In this document: piece after piece, positions 13,998-21,645 of the stretch
Layout: every line of letters begins with the position of its first letter
Position numbering within the stretch: the stretch's first letter is position 1
Position numbers and translations under genes: made by a program
The notes under the pieces: model-generated
What the model was told of the DNA's origin: nothing
The model's database searches: none
Seen by the model: only the letters and a program-made list of their open reading frames with translations
Assembly: GCA_028872875.1 (NCBI GenBank)
Contig: JAGWOC010000026.1
Location: forward strand, 1 to 36,804
Source: Chloroflexota bacterium
GTDB taxonomy: Bacteria > Chloroflexota > Dehalococcoidia > DSTF01 > JACRBR01
Reading direction: 5' to 3'
Length of the DNA: 36,804 bases

Positions 13998-14441
13998 ATG
14001 ACGAGCGAACAGGGAACGATGCGCCGCCGGCGAGACGCGAGCGTTGGGAATTGGATAGGCTTGCTGGTGCTCGCCTTTCTCATTATCGCCGCGAGCGTCG
14101 TCATCAACCGGGTGCTGATTGACGCGTTCTGGGTGTCGCCCATCCCGATCCCGGTCGTCGTCTGCGCGGTCGCATTCTTCCTGACGGTCCGGTCGCGGAG
14201 CCCGTGGCTTGCGCTGGCCGTCGCGGCACCGGCGGTCGGCTTGGCGGCATGGACCATCATGATGGCCGGATCGGAATCGACGATCGGCGAGCAGATGAAC
14301 GCCCGGCTGAACGCATCGCTTGCGTTTGAGGCGCTGCTGACCGCCGGCGCGGGAGCCGTCGCCGGGGTGATCTGGAACCGTCGGGTGGCGGCACTTCCAC
14401 GGCCGAGGGCCGAGAGGACGGAGCGTCCCCCTCAGGACTGA
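13998..14441 (+). CDS. Hypothetical membrane protein, 147 residues
   Basis: Not recognised. Seen: a basic N-terminus (MRRRRDAS), then hydrophobic segments at about 20-40 (IGLLVLAFLIIAASVVI), 49-63 (IPIPVVVCAVAFFL) and 70-92 (WLALAVAAPAVGLAAWTIM), and a weaker one at about 108-128 (FEALLTAGAGAVAGVIW), giving three to four membrane spans; the tail is Arg/Pro-rich and cytoplasmic by the positive-inside rule. It has its own consensus promoter and appears leaderless. Its 3' end overlaps the convergent GDPD-like gene by 10 nt. Confidence 0.65.
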   Translation: MTSEQGTMRRRRDASVGNWIGLLVLAFLIIAASVVINRVLIDAFWVSPIPIPVVVCAVAFFLTVRSRSPWLALAVAAPAVGLAAWTIMMAGSESTIGEQMNARLNASLAFEALLTAGAGAVAGVIWNRRVAALPRPRAERTERPPQD

Positions 14442-15130
14442 GATCCGGCGGAACCCAGCACGTCCAGGTTGTCGGCGATCAGGCCGTCGACGCCCCAGGC
14501 CCGCAGCTCGCGGCCGCGGTGCGGGCTGTTGACGGTCCACGCGTAGACCTCGAGCCCGGCGCCGTGCAGCCGCGCGATCAGATCCGGCGAGAGCAGCGTG
14601 TGGCGGATGGACGTGCCGGCCGGCGGCACGGGCTCTGTCGCGCGGCGCAAGAGCGCCTCCACGCCGTCGCGGTCCCCCACCGAGTAGAACATGCGCATGG
14701 CGGTGCCGGCGCGTCCGAGGCGGTCGAGCAGCTTCCACTGCCCGGAGGAGACGCGCGTCGTCGGCATCAGCGCCGCGTTGTCGTGGTAGAGCTCGAGGAC
14801 GGCGTCCGCGGCGCGCGGCGTCGCCGACTTGATGTCGAGGAACAGCTCCGTGCGCATGTCGACCTCTCGCAGGAGGCGGCGCAGGCCGATGACGCCCCAC
14901 GACCAGCGGACGTACCAGCGGTCGTACAGGACGGGCAGCGCCGGCAGCTTGCGCTCGTGCCGTAGCGCCAGGCGGCCGTGGTGGTGCCAGAGGTCGCACT
15001 CGATGGCGTCGACGCCGGCGGCGAGGGCACGTTCGAGGGCGTGCAGGTTGTTGCCGGCGCGGTGGGCGACCGCGTAGACGCGGCGGGGCGCCGCGCTGCT
15101 CACGGGGTCAGGTATCGCGGGACAGGACAC
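14432..15130 (-). CDS. Glycerophosphodiester phosphodiesterase-like protein
   Basis: TIM-barrel GDPD family: hydrolyses glycerophosphodiesters in canonical members. Seen: AHRAGNNLHALERALAAGVD, IECDLWHHHGRLALRHE, TELFLDIKS, AMRMFYSVGD, and the C-terminal VYAWTVNSPHRGRELRAWGVDGLIADN that is typical of the family. The usual HRG reads HRA, the PENT stretch is missing, and the catalytic HD reads HE, so activity or substrate may differ. The start is uncertain: GTG at 15130 (used here, 12 nt after the yjbQ stop) or GTG at 15103; neither has a clear ribosome-binding site. Likely co-transcribed with the YjbQ gene upstream. Confidence 0.75.
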   Translation of the reverse strand: MSCPAIPDPVSSAAPRRVYAVAHRAGNNLHALERALAAGVDAIECDLWHHHGRLALRHERKLPALPVLYDRWYVRWSWGVIGLRRLLREVDMRTELFLDIKSATPRAADAVLELYHDNAALMPTTRVSSGQWKLLDRLGRAGTAMRMFYSVGDRDGVEALLRRATEPVPPAGTSIRHTLLSPDLIARLHGAGLEVYAWTVNSPHRGRELRAWGVDGLIADNLDVLGSAGSQS

Positions 15131-15141
15131 GTCCTGGAGGA

Positions 15142-15645
15142 TTACGCCGTCCCCACGACGTTGATCAGCACGCGCCGCGGCCGCGGGTGGTCGAGCTCGA
15201 TCAGGAAGACGCGCTGCCAGCGGCCGAGGGAGATGCGCCCGTCCACGATGGGGATGGTCTCGCTGGAGCCGAGGAAGAGGTGCTGGCAGTGGGAATGGCC
15301 GTTGGCGCACTCGTCCTCGTTCATATTGACGGTGCGGCGGGTGAAGTCGTTGTGCTCGTAGTAGGAGCCGGGAGGGGCGAACTGGCGGAGGAGCCGGGCG
15401 AGGTCGAGGAGGAGGAGCGGCTCGTTTTCGTTGATCTTGATGGCGGCGGTCGTGTGCTGCGAGAAGACCGTCACCTGGCCGAACCGCACCCCGGAGCCGT
15501 CCACAACGTTGATGACATCGTCGGTCACGTCGATGAACTCGGGGGCCGTCGTGGTCTCGACTTCGATCGCCTCGCAGATCACGCGCGCCGCCGGTGCGTC
15601 GGCCCGCGCGACCAGTTCCCTGCGCGCTTCCAGCGTCCGTTCCAT
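15142..15645 (-). CDS. yjbQ: YjbQ/UPF0047 family protein (secondary thiamine-phosphate synthase activity in the family)
   Basis: Small conserved beta-rich protein of unknown primary role; E. coli YjbQ has weak thiamine-phosphate synthase activity. Seen: the core EVETTTAPEFIDVTDDVINVV, GQVTVFSQHTTAAIKINENEP, and the metal-site block NGHSHCQHLFLGSS followed by GRISLGRWQRVFLIELDHPRPRRVLINVVG. From ATG 15645 it is 167 residues, some 25 longer than usual at the N-terminus; a later GTG before the core is possible. Interesting here because a thiamine operon lies 8 kb away and its ThiE-type gene looks TenI-like. Next gene downstream: the GDPD-like protein. Confidence 0.85.
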   Translation of the reverse strand: MERTLEARRELVARADAPAARVICEAIEVETTTAPEFIDVTDDVINVVDGSGVRFGQVTVFSQHTTAAIKINENEPLLLLDLARLLRQFAPPGSYYEHNDFTRRTVNMNEDECANGHSHCQHLFLGSSETIPIVDGRISLGRWQRVFLIELDHPRPRRVLINVVGTA

Positions 15646-15774
15646 TCCACCGCCTTCGTCCAAGATTGCTCCGGTCATTCTCACGGACAGCCGCCCGGAG
15701 CGCAATTCAGCGAGCGCATAAGTGAGTAGGCCAATGTACCGTCGTGCGGTCGTGCGGTCGGTGGTCGTGCGGTC

Positions 15775-15837
15775 GATGGCCGATGGCCGATGGCCGATGG
15801 CCGATGGCCGATGGCCGATGGCCGATGGCCGATGGCC
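15775..15837. repeat. Heptamer tandem repeat, nine copies of GATGGCC
   Basis: Nine perfect, uninterrupted copies fill 63 nt. Immediately upstream (about 15740-15774) is a second, imperfect repeat built from GTCGTGCG. The block lies between the DUF2203 and YjbQ genes, upstream of the YjbQ start, and encodes nothing convincing. A 7-nt period is not codon-neutral, consistent with a non-coding, slippage-prone tract. Confidence 0.9.
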
Positions 15838-15905
15838 GAGAAAGGATACGGCTTCGGGCCGTTATGTCCAGACCTGCGACCTGCGACCGTTCCGACCTCC
15901 GCCCG

Positions 15906-16298
15906 TCACAACGGCTGGCGGCCGGCGAAGCCGGCGTCCAGCTCGTGCCACCAGGCGATGCGCTCCTCGCCGAGGCGCCAGCACAGATAGACGGCGCGGC
16001 CCTCCCGCTCGCCCGGGAAGTCGATCAGCCCCTCATCCAGCCCCTTCAGCTCGACGCCCCAGGCGTTGAGGCGTGCCAGGCGCTCGTTGAGCTGCTCGAC
16101 GAGCCGCTCGGCGTGACGCCGTTGGGCGGCGATGGCATCCTCGCTCCGCACGTGACCGTTGCCGGTGGCCCTCTCGACGACCTGCGCCAGGCCGCCGCGG
16201 AGGTCGTCGATCTCGCGCTTGAGCGCCTGCATGGCGAGGATCTCATCGCGCACCTGCGGGAGGAGGGCTTCTGCCTGTTCGAGCGTGAATACGATCAC
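15906..16298 (-). CDS. DUF2203 family protein
   Basis: Conserved small protein of unknown function. Seen: FTLEQAEALLPQVRDEILAMQALKREIDDLRGGLAQVVER (helical, charged), a second helix AERLVEQLNERLARLNAWGVELKGLDEGLIDFP, then GREGRAVYLCWRLGEERIAWWHELDAGFAGRQPL, the family's C-terminal block with the WRLGE and WHELDAGFAGRQP words. Start taken at GTG 16298 (130 residues, the usual length), with AGGT a few nt upstream; the frame is open further but that part is antisense to tldE and not protein-like. Faces the heptamer repeat at its 3' end. Confidence 0.85.
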   Translation of the reverse strand: MIVFTLEQAEALLPQVRDEILAMQALKREIDDLRGGLAQVVERATGNGHVRSEDAIAAQRRHAERLVEQLNERLARLNAWGVELKGLDEGLIDFPGEREGRAVYLCWRLGEERIAWWHELDAGFAGRQPL

Positions 16299-16348
16299 GG
16301 CGTACCTGCGACCTCGGACCCCGCATCGCGCGCGCCTTCCGCCCCCAT

Positions 16349-16458
16349 CCGGAGCGCGTACCCCGGAGCGCGGGCCTTCAGCCCGCGCACCATCGTCCCA
16401 CGTCTCTAGCGTCCATCTTCCATCTTCTATTGTCCGGAGCGCGGGCTGAACAGCCCGC
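16349..16458. repeat. REP-like palindromes sharing CCGGAGCGCG
   Basis: CCGGAGCGCG occurs at 16349, 16363 and 16434. The last two continue into hairpins: GCGCGGGC/GCCCGCGC (16368-16388, loop CTTCA) and GCGGGCT/AGCCCGC (16441-16458, loop GAAC). The second abuts the stop codon of the tldE-like gene. This is typical of dispersed intergenic palindromic repeats; it may also end or stabilise the tldE transcript. Confidence 0.6.
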
Positions 16459-17808
16459 CTACATCTCGCTGACGCCGGTAAAGTTCCACTTCGCGATCTT
16501 GAGGGCAGGGATGCGGCGCACGCCGCCGCCGATGTCGCCAAGGAGGAGCATCGCGTCCCGCCCGACGGCGTCGACGTGGTTGAGCGCCTCGACGTAGCCC
16601 TGCGTGAAGCGCATGTTGCGCACCGGTCCGGCGATCCGGCCATCTTCGACGAGAAAGGTGCCATCGCGCGTCATGCCGGTGACCACGACGTTGAGCGGGT
16701 GGACCGTGCGCGTGTACCAGAAGCGCGTGACGAGCAGGCCGCGTTTCATGCTCCGCACCATGGCATCGGGGGTGGCGTCGCCCGTCGCCAGGAACATGTT
16801 CATCGGGATGGGGCCGAAGGTGACGCCGGCGGGGAGGGCGTGGCCCGTCGAGCGCGCGCCGCCGCCCTGCTTGCCCGCCAGGTAGCTGTCCCAGACGACG
16901 CCCCGTGCGACCCCGTGGTCGATGAGGTCGACGCGCTGCTTCGGGACACCCTCGTAGTCGAACGGCTCCGCGATCGTGTCCGGCGAGAGGCCGTCGTCCC
17001 AGATGCTGATGTTGTCGCCCATCACCTTCTCGCCGATGCGGCCGGACATGAAGCTGCGCTTCTCCATGAACGGGAGGGCGCTGAACGAGAGGTAGGAGAA
17101 GAAGTCGAGGAGGTCGACGGCGGCGTAGGGCGAGAGGATGACCTCGTACTCGCCTGGCTCGACGCTGCGCGGGTTGACGCCGCGCAGGGCGACATCGACG
17201 GCCTCCTGCGCGACGGCCTCGCCGTCGATGTCGGCGGCGTCCTTGCTGGCGCGCGCGGCGTAGCCGCTGGAGGTCTCGGACATGACGACCGTGTTGATGT
17301 CGGCCTGCGTCTGGCGGTGGTACGCCCAGACGCCGAGCGAGTTGGCCACCGCGGACTCCCGCGCCGTCGTGTGGTAGGCGCCGGCGGCGGTGAGCGCGGC
17401 GCGGGCGGCGGCTTGGCAGATCTGTCCGACAACGGCGGCGCGCTCCTCGGGCCCGCAGCGCGCGGTGCGCTCGACGAAGGCATCGGCGTGCGGGACCGGC
17501 TGCGGACGCGGGAGCGAGCGGAAGTCCTCGTTCTCGCGCTGGTGGCGCGCGAGCTCGTACGCTCGGGCGGCGACGCGGGCGAGCGCGTCGTCCGACACGT
17601 CGTTCGTCGAGGCGACGCCGATCTTCTGGCCGATGACGGCGCGGACGCGGACATCGACATCGCTCTGTTCGACGTTCTGGTGGATGTAGTTGTTGGCGAA
17701 GCGCGTGAGGGCGGAGTCGTTCGCGAAGACCTCGACCTCGGTCTGGTCGGCGCGGCTGGCGCCGAGGACGGCCCGGGCGATGCGCTTGACCTCGGGTTCA
17801 CCGAGCAT
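16459..17808 (-). CDS. tldE: TldE/PmbA-family protein (TldD/PmbA metalloprotease complex)
   Basis: Subunit of the TldD-TldE peptidase that, in studied bacteria, matures microcin B17 and degrades unfolded peptides; TldE lacks the zinc-binding HExxxH and supports TldD. Seen: VEVFANDSALTRFANNYIHQNVEQSDVDVRVRAVIGQKIGVAST at the N-terminus, YEVILSPYAAVDLLDFF, FDYEGVPKQRVDLIDHGVARGVVWDSYLAGK, STGHALP and a C-terminal GRDAMLLLGDIGGGVRRIPALKIAKWNFTG. About 449 residues from ATG 17808, which has GGAGA 8 nt upstream. A partner tldD is not in the window, so it may be elsewhere. TATAGT at 17851-17846 is a possible -10. Confidence 0.88.
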   Translation of the reverse strand: MLGEPEVKRIARAVLGASRADQTEVEVFANDSALTRFANNYIHQNVEQSDVDVRVRAVIGQKIGVASTNDVSDDALARVAARAYELARHQRENEDFRSLPRPQPVPHADAFVERTARCGPEERAAVVGQICQAAARAALTAAGAYHTTARESAVANSLGVWAYHRQTQADINTVVMSETSSGYAARASKDAADIDGEAVAQEAVDVALRGVNPRSVEPGEYEVILSPYAAVDLLDFFSYLSFSALPFMEKRSFMSGRIGEKVMGDNISIWDDGLSPDTIAEPFDYEGVPKQRVDLIDHGVARGVVWDSYLAGKQGGGARSTGHALPAGVTFGPIPMNMFLATGDATPDAMVRSMKRGLLVTRFWYTRTVHPLNVVVTGMTRDGTFLVEDGRIAGPVRNMRFTQGYVEALNHVDAVGRDAMLLLGDIGGGVRRIPALKIAKWNFTGVSEM

Positions 17809-17906
17809 GCTGTCGTCTCCGTGGTATCTGCCGCCGCACAGGGGGACTATACGGGGTTGGGGCGGCAGTGAGTAGTTCATCGTTCATAGCGAATCGTGCC
17901 GGGCGC

Positions 17907-18623
17907 TCACTCCGCGCGGGCCCAGGTGAGGCAGCGCACGCTACGGGCGCCGGCGGCGAGCAGGGCGGCGCCGCAGGCGTCGAGCGTGGCGCCGGTCGTC
18001 GCCACGTCATCGACGAGGAGGATGCGCAGGCCCTCGACGCGCTCCGGGCGCGCGGCGAAGGCGCCGCGCATGATCGCGAGGCGCTCCTCGCGGTGCATGG
18101 TCTTGGCGAGCGGCTCCGTGTTGCGCGTGCGGCGGACGGCGCGCGCGTCGCACGGCAGGTGGGCGCCCGCGGCGATGGAGCGCGCGAGCATCGCAGCCTG
18201 GTTGTAGCCGCGTGCGCGCTCGCGCGCGCGGTGGAGCGGCACCGGCATGACGACGTCGGCCGGACGGTCCGCCTGGGCTGCCGGGGCTTCCGTGCGCTCG
18301 AGGATGAGCTGCGCCATCGGTCCCGCGAGCGCGGTCATGCCCTCGTACTTCAGCTCGTGCGCGAGGCGGCGGGCGCCGGCGTCCATGATGAACGGGGAGC
18401 GGAGCGCATCGAACGAGGGCGGAGCCGCCGCGCAGTGGCGGCAGAGCCGGCCGCTGGCGAGCGGCATCCAGCAGCAGTCGCAGCGGCGGCCATCGGCGGG
18501 CGGCAGGTCATCGGCGCAGGAGCCGCAGAGGAGCGAGCCGGCACGGCGGCAGAGGGCGCACTGCGGCGGAAAGAGCAGGTCGAGCGCGGCGTGGGACGCC
18601 CGGCCCAGCATCTGCTTCATCAT
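17907..18623 (-). CDS. comF: ComF family protein (phosphoribosyltransferase-like)
   Basis: ComF helps natural transformation in some bacteria; its homologues are widespread and the wider role is unclear. Seen: an N-terminal zinc-finger region with CALCRRAGSLLCGSC and CDCCW...CRHC, then the phosphoribosyltransferase domain with VVMPVPLHRARERARGYNQA and the PRPP loop ILLVDDVATTGAT. 238 residues from ATG 18623 (an ATG-ATG pair). The start is inferred leaderless: TATACT lies 8 nt upstream and there is no ribosome-binding site. Faces the divergent peptidase gene across a 92-nt gap. Confidence 0.88.
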   Translation of the reverse strand: MMKQMLGRASHAALDLLFPPQCALCRRAGSLLCGSCADDLPPADGRRCDCCWMPLASGRLCRHCAAAPPSFDALRSPFIMDAGARRLAHELKYEGMTALAGPMAQLILERTEAPAAQADRPADVVMPVPLHRARERARGYNQAAMLARSIAAGAHLPCDARAVRRTRNTEPLAKTMHREERLAIMRGAFAARPERVEGLRILLVDDVATTGATLDACGAALLAAGARSVRCLTWARAE

Positions 18624-18631
18624 GAGCAGGG

Positions 18632-18660
18632 AGTATACGGCGGGCAGAGGGCGATGTATA
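18632..18660 (-). promoter_or_regulatory. comF promoter, probably leaderless
   Basis: On the minus strand: TATACA (18660-18655), 17-nt spacer, TATACT (18637-18632), then 8 nt to the ATG at 18623. A good -10 and a fair -35. Confidence 0.5.
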
Positions 18661-18715
18661 CGCGGAGGGACGCGCGTAGTAGACTGCCGCGCATCCGCGG
18701 GCGAAAGGAGGGACG

Positions 18716-20284
18716 ATGCACACATGGCACGCCGTCCGCCGGGGCATCGTGCTGCTGCTCGTCGTCTCTGCCGGCACGCTCGCGGCCTGCAGCGGCAGCG
18801 CGAGGCCCCGCGCGACGCCGACACCGGCGCTGCCCGCGGCGCTCTTCCAGGACACCTCCTGCACGGTCAGCCCGCCGGCAGGGCAGCCGCTCTCCGCCAT
18901 GCGCTGCGGCTTCCTGACCGTGCCGGAGGACCGCACGAAGCCCGGCGGGCGCACGGTCCGGCTCGCGGCCGTCGTGATCAAGTCGACGAGCCCCCATCCG
19001 GCGCCCGACCCGATGCTCTACCTGAGCGGCGGGCCGGGGCAGCCGGCGCTGACGAACAACATGCAGGCGTTCACGCGGGACTTCGCCGCCCCGATCCAGT
19101 CGGAGCGCGACCTGGTGTTCTTCGACCAGCGAGGCACGGGCCTCTCGCAGCCGGCGCTCACCTGCACGGAGGTCAACGACGCGTTCCGCGCGGCGCTCGC
19201 GTCGGACGTCCGCAACGCGCAGACGGCGCAGGGCCAGGCGGCGGCGCTGCGGGCGTGCCACGACCGGCTGGAGAAGCAGGGCATCGACTTCGGCGCGTAC
19301 AGCAGCGCGGAGAGTGCGGCCGACGTCGCCGACCTGATGCAGGCGCTGGGGTACAGGGAGTACAACATCTACGGCCTCTCGTACGGCACGCGGCTGGCGC
19401 TGGAGACGATGCGCGCGCGGCCCCAGCACATCCGCAGCGTCGTGCTCGACTCGACGCTGCCGCCGCAGGCGCGCGGCGACGCGGAGCAGGCTGCGACCTT
19501 CGAACGCGCGCTCAGTACGCTGATCGCCGGCTGCAAGGGCGACGCGGCGTGCGCGCGGGCCTATCCGGCGCTGGAGCAGACCTACTTCGACCTCGTGGCG
19601 CGCGCCAACGCGCAGCCGATCACCGTCGAGCCGAAGGACCCGGCGAGCGGCAGCACGGCGCGCGTCGTGGTCAACGGCGACCGGATCCTGAGCGGGACGT
19701 TCCAGGCGCTGTATGACACCGGGCTGCTGCCGCTGCTGCCGTTCGCCGCGCAGGCGATCGCGGGCGGCAACACCTCAGTCCTGACGTCCATCGCCCAGCA
19801 GGTCGCGTTCACCAGCCTGGACTACGCGCAGGCGATGCAGGAGGCGGTGGACTGCAACGACGTGACGATGTCGTTGACGGCGCAGGACGTCGCCGACGCC
19901 ACGAAGGGGGTGCGGCAGGCGATCCTCGACGCGCACATCGGCATCACCACCGCCACCAGCCTGCGGACGGCGCAGGACCTGTGCCGCACCTTCGGGATCA
20001 CCCGGACGGATCCGAAGGAGCGCCAGCCGGTGACGAGCGCCATCCCGACGCTCGTGCTGGCGGGTGCGTACGACCCGGTGACGCCGCCGGCGTGGGGGCA
20101 GCTCGCGGCGAAGGCGCTGTCGCACAGCTACTTCTTCGAGTTCCCCGGCTCGGGCCACGGCGAGCTGTTCGGACGGCACGACTGCGCGGTGGCGCTGGCG
20201 GCGGCGTTCTTCGACGACCCGTCGCGCAAGCCGGACGGGAGCTGCGTCGCCGGGCTCGGCGAGCCGCAGTTTCTCGTGCAGTAG
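18716..20284 (+). CDS. Secreted alpha/beta-hydrolase, S33-type tripeptidyl/prolyl aminopeptidase-like lipoprotein
   Basis: Exported peptidase of the TAP-like class. Seen: signal peptide ending in lipobox LAAC (Cys25); FLTVPEDRTKPGGRTVRL, the family's N-terminal block; LYLSGGPGQPAL oxyanion region; VFFDQRGTGLSQPAL; nucleophile elbow GLSYGT (Ser at about 222); LVLAGAYDPVTPP with the acid (about 451); GSGHGELF with the His (about 481). 522 residues. The ATG has AAAGGAGGG 3 nt upstream. Divergent from comF and followed by moaD on the same strand about 100 nt on, so it is probably independent. Substrate unknown. Confidence 0.88.
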   Translation: MHTWHAVRRGIVLLLVVSAGTLAACSGSARPRATPTPALPAALFQDTSCTVSPPAGQPLSAMRCGFLTVPEDRTKPGGRTVRLAAVVIKSTSPHPAPDPMLYLSGGPGQPALTNNMQAFTRDFAAPIQSERDLVFFDQRGTGLSQPALTCTEVNDAFRAALASDVRNAQTAQGQAAALRACHDRLEKQGIDFGAYSSAESAADVADLMQALGYREYNIYGLSYGTRLALETMRARPQHIRSVVLDSTLPPQARGDAEQAATFERALSTLIAGCKGDAACARAYPALEQTYFDLVARANAQPITVEPKDPASGSTARVVVNGDRILSGTFQALYDTGLLPLLPFAAQAIAGGNTSVLTSIAQQVAFTSLDYAQAMQEAVDCNDVTMSLTAQDVADATKGVRQAILDAHIGITTATSLRTAQDLCRTFGITRTDPKERQPVTSAIPTLVLAGAYDPVTPPAWGQLAAKALSHSYFFEFPGSGHGELFGRHDCAVALAAAFFDDPSRKPDGSCVAGLGEPQFLVQ

Positions 20285-20385
20285 GGGCGGGCGCTACGCC
20301 GACGGCGCAGGCGCGCCCCTTGCCGCGCCCGAGGGTACACTATGGGCGCAACGCGGCGTGTGCCGCGGCCAGGCGGGAGCGATCC

Positions 20386-20640
20386 ATGCCACAGGTCCAC
20401 GTCCGCCTCTTCGCCGGCCTGCACGACCTCGTCGGCAAGCGCGACCTCGTGCTCGACCTGCCAGCGGGTGCGACGATCGGGCTGCTGCGGGAGCGGCTCG
20501 GCGAGGAGTACCCGGTGGTGCAGCCGTTCCTTGCGACGCTCGTGTGCGCGGTGGACGAGGAGTACGTGCCGAGCGGCCACCTGCTGCGGGACGGCGACGA
20601 TGTGGCGCTGATCCCGCCCATTAGCGGCGGCGCCGCGTAG
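20386..20640 (+). CDS. moaD: Molybdopterin synthase sulfur-carrier subunit MoaD, with residues after Gly-Gly
   Basis: Ubiquitin-like protein whose C-terminal Gly is adenylated and thiocarboxylated, then donates sulfur in the MoaE active site. Seen: VHVRLFAGLHDLVGKRDLVLDLPAG, LVCAVDEEYVPSGHLLRDGDDVALIPP and the C-terminal ISGGAA. 84 residues, normal. Most MoaD proteins end at Gly-Gly; here two Ala follow, so the tail must be trimmed, or the carrier is not used in the standard way. ATG 20386 has GGGAGCGATCC upstream (weak). moaE starts 17 nt after its stop. The molybdate/tungstate importer wtpABC lies 8 kb upstream. Confidence 0.88.
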   Translation: MPQVHVRLFAGLHDLVGKRDLVLDLPAGATIGLLRERLGEEYPVVQPFLATLVCAVDEEYVPSGHLLRDGDDVALIPPISGGAA

Positions 20641-20657
20641 GATCTGGGACCAGGACC

Positions 20658-21104
20658 ATGCGGAGCGACGGGATGTTCGCGATCACGCGGGAGCCGCTGG
20701 ACCCCATGCCGCTCGTCGAATCGGTGCGGCGGGACGAATGCGGCGCCGTCGTGCTGTTCTACGGCGTCGTGCGCAACGAGAACCGTGGGCGCAGCGTACG
20801 CTACCTCGAGTATGACGCGTACGAGCCGATGGCGCTCAAGAAGCTGCGCGCGGTGGCGGACGAGGTGCGGGCGAAGTTCCCGGTGACGGGCGTCGGCGTG
20901 CTGCACCGCATCGGCCGGCTGGAGGTCGGCGAGACGAGCCTGCTCGTCGCGGTGTCAGCGGGGCACCGCAGGGAGGCGTTCGAGGCGTGTCACTACGCCG
21001 TCGACCGGATCAAGGAGACGGTGCCGATCTGGAAGAAGGAAGTGTGGGAGGACGGCTCGGAGTGGATCGAGGGTCACGTGCCGGAGGTGCCGGGAGCCGG
21101 TTAG
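20658..21104 (+). CDS. moaE: Molybdopterin synthase catalytic subunit MoaE
   Basis: Converts precursor Z to molybdopterin using sulfur from MoaD. Seen: CGAVVLFYGVVRNENRGRSV, LEYDAYEPMALKKLRAVADEV, VGVLHRIGRLEVGETSLLVAVSAGHRREAFEACHYAVDRIKETVPIWKKEVWEDGSEWIEG. The Arg/Lys active-site residues of these blocks are present. 148 residues, normal; ATG 20658 has AGGACC upstream. Follows moaD in the usual pair order. The remaining moa/moe genes are not in the window. Ends before a bidirectional-looking hairpin facing the zinc-ribbon gene. Confidence 0.93.
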   Translation: MRSDGMFAITREPLDPMPLVESVRRDECGAVVLFYGVVRNENRGRSVRYLEYDAYEPMALKKLRAVADEVRAKFPVTGVGVLHRIGRLEVGETSLLVAVSAGHRREAFEACHYAVDRIKETVPIWKKEVWEDGSEWIEGHVPEVPGAG

Positions 21105-21163
21105 CCGCCAGGGGGTCCGGGCGCGGCCGGGCTACGCGATCTGTCCGCGGGGCGGGAATGCCG

Positions 21164-21193
21164 CGCGCCCGCCGGGGTGTGACGGCGGGCGCG
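21164..21193. terminator. Hairpin between convergent moaE and zinc-ribbon genes
   Basis: CGCGCCCGCC (21164-21173) pairs perfectly with GGCGGGCGCG (21184-21193), loop 10 nt. The position between two convergent genes suits a bidirectional terminator; no T run is present. Confidence 0.55.
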
Positions 21194-21217
21194 TGCGTGG
21201 TGTGACCGTGTTGGGCG

Positions 21218-21508
21218 TCAGCCGGCGATGGCGGCGCGCTCCTGCTCGAAGCAACTGCTGCAGTACACCGGCCGGTCCAGGCGCGGCACGAAGGGCACCG
21301 TCGCGTTGCCACCGCAGCTCGCGCAGGTGACGGTCGTCAGCTCGCGGCCGCCCGAGGAGCGGTCGCGGCGGCGGTTGGCGCGGCACCCCGGGCAGCGCTG
21401 GGGCTCGTTGAGCAACCCCTTCTCCAGATAGAACCCCTGCTCGCCTGCGGTGAAGACGAATGACCCGGAGCAGTCCCGGCAGGCCAAGGTCTTGTCCTCG
21501 AATGCCAC
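21218..21508 (-). CDS. Small zinc-ribbon protein (two CxxC-type modules)
   Basis: A 96-residue protein of the zf-trcl/zinc-ribbon type: ACRDCSGSFVFTAGEQGFYLEKGLLNEPQRCPGCRANRRRDR, then a second module CASCGGNATVPFVPRLDRPVYCSSCF. Eight cysteines in four pairs suggest two structural zinc sites. Function unknown for the family; a nucleic-acid or protein-binding role is often assumed. GTG 21508 is chosen because AAGGAGGA lies 8 nt upstream, a near-perfect ribosome-binding site. It has its own promoter and converges on moaE. Confidence 0.8.
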   Translation of the reverse strand: MAFEDKTLACRDCSGSFVFTAGEQGFYLEKGLLNEPQRCPGCRANRRRDRSSGGRELTTVTCASCGGNATVPFVPRLDRPVYCSSCFEQERAAIAG

Positions 21509-21570
21509 GTCGCGTTCCTCCTTGAGACAGGTAGTACGACCAGCGCGTGGGTTGCGCCGCCACGGCGCAT

Positions 21571-21600
21571 ACTGTAGGTCAGTAGAAATCTTCCAGTCAA
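21571..21600 (-). promoter_or_regulatory. Promoter of the zinc-ribbon gene
   Basis: On the minus strand: TTGACT (21600-21595), 18-nt spacer, TACAGT (21576-21571). Predicted start near 21564, giving a leader of about 56 nt that ends in a strong ribosome-binding site. Confidence 0.55.
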
Positions 21601-21645
21601 GCAATCCGGGCGAAAACATCAGGATCGCCGGGGAGGATGTCAACC

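Noticed and set aside
15742-15837. CRISPR-like array or coding repeat (DGRWPMA peptide)
   Set aside because: Units are contiguous seven-base copies without spacers. The peptide exists only because of the 7-nt period and has no supported gene around it.
16299-16664. N-terminal extension of the DUF2203 protein
   Set aside because: The extension is Ser/Arg-rich and antisense to the end of the tldE-like gene; DUF2203 proteins have the length given by GTG 16298.
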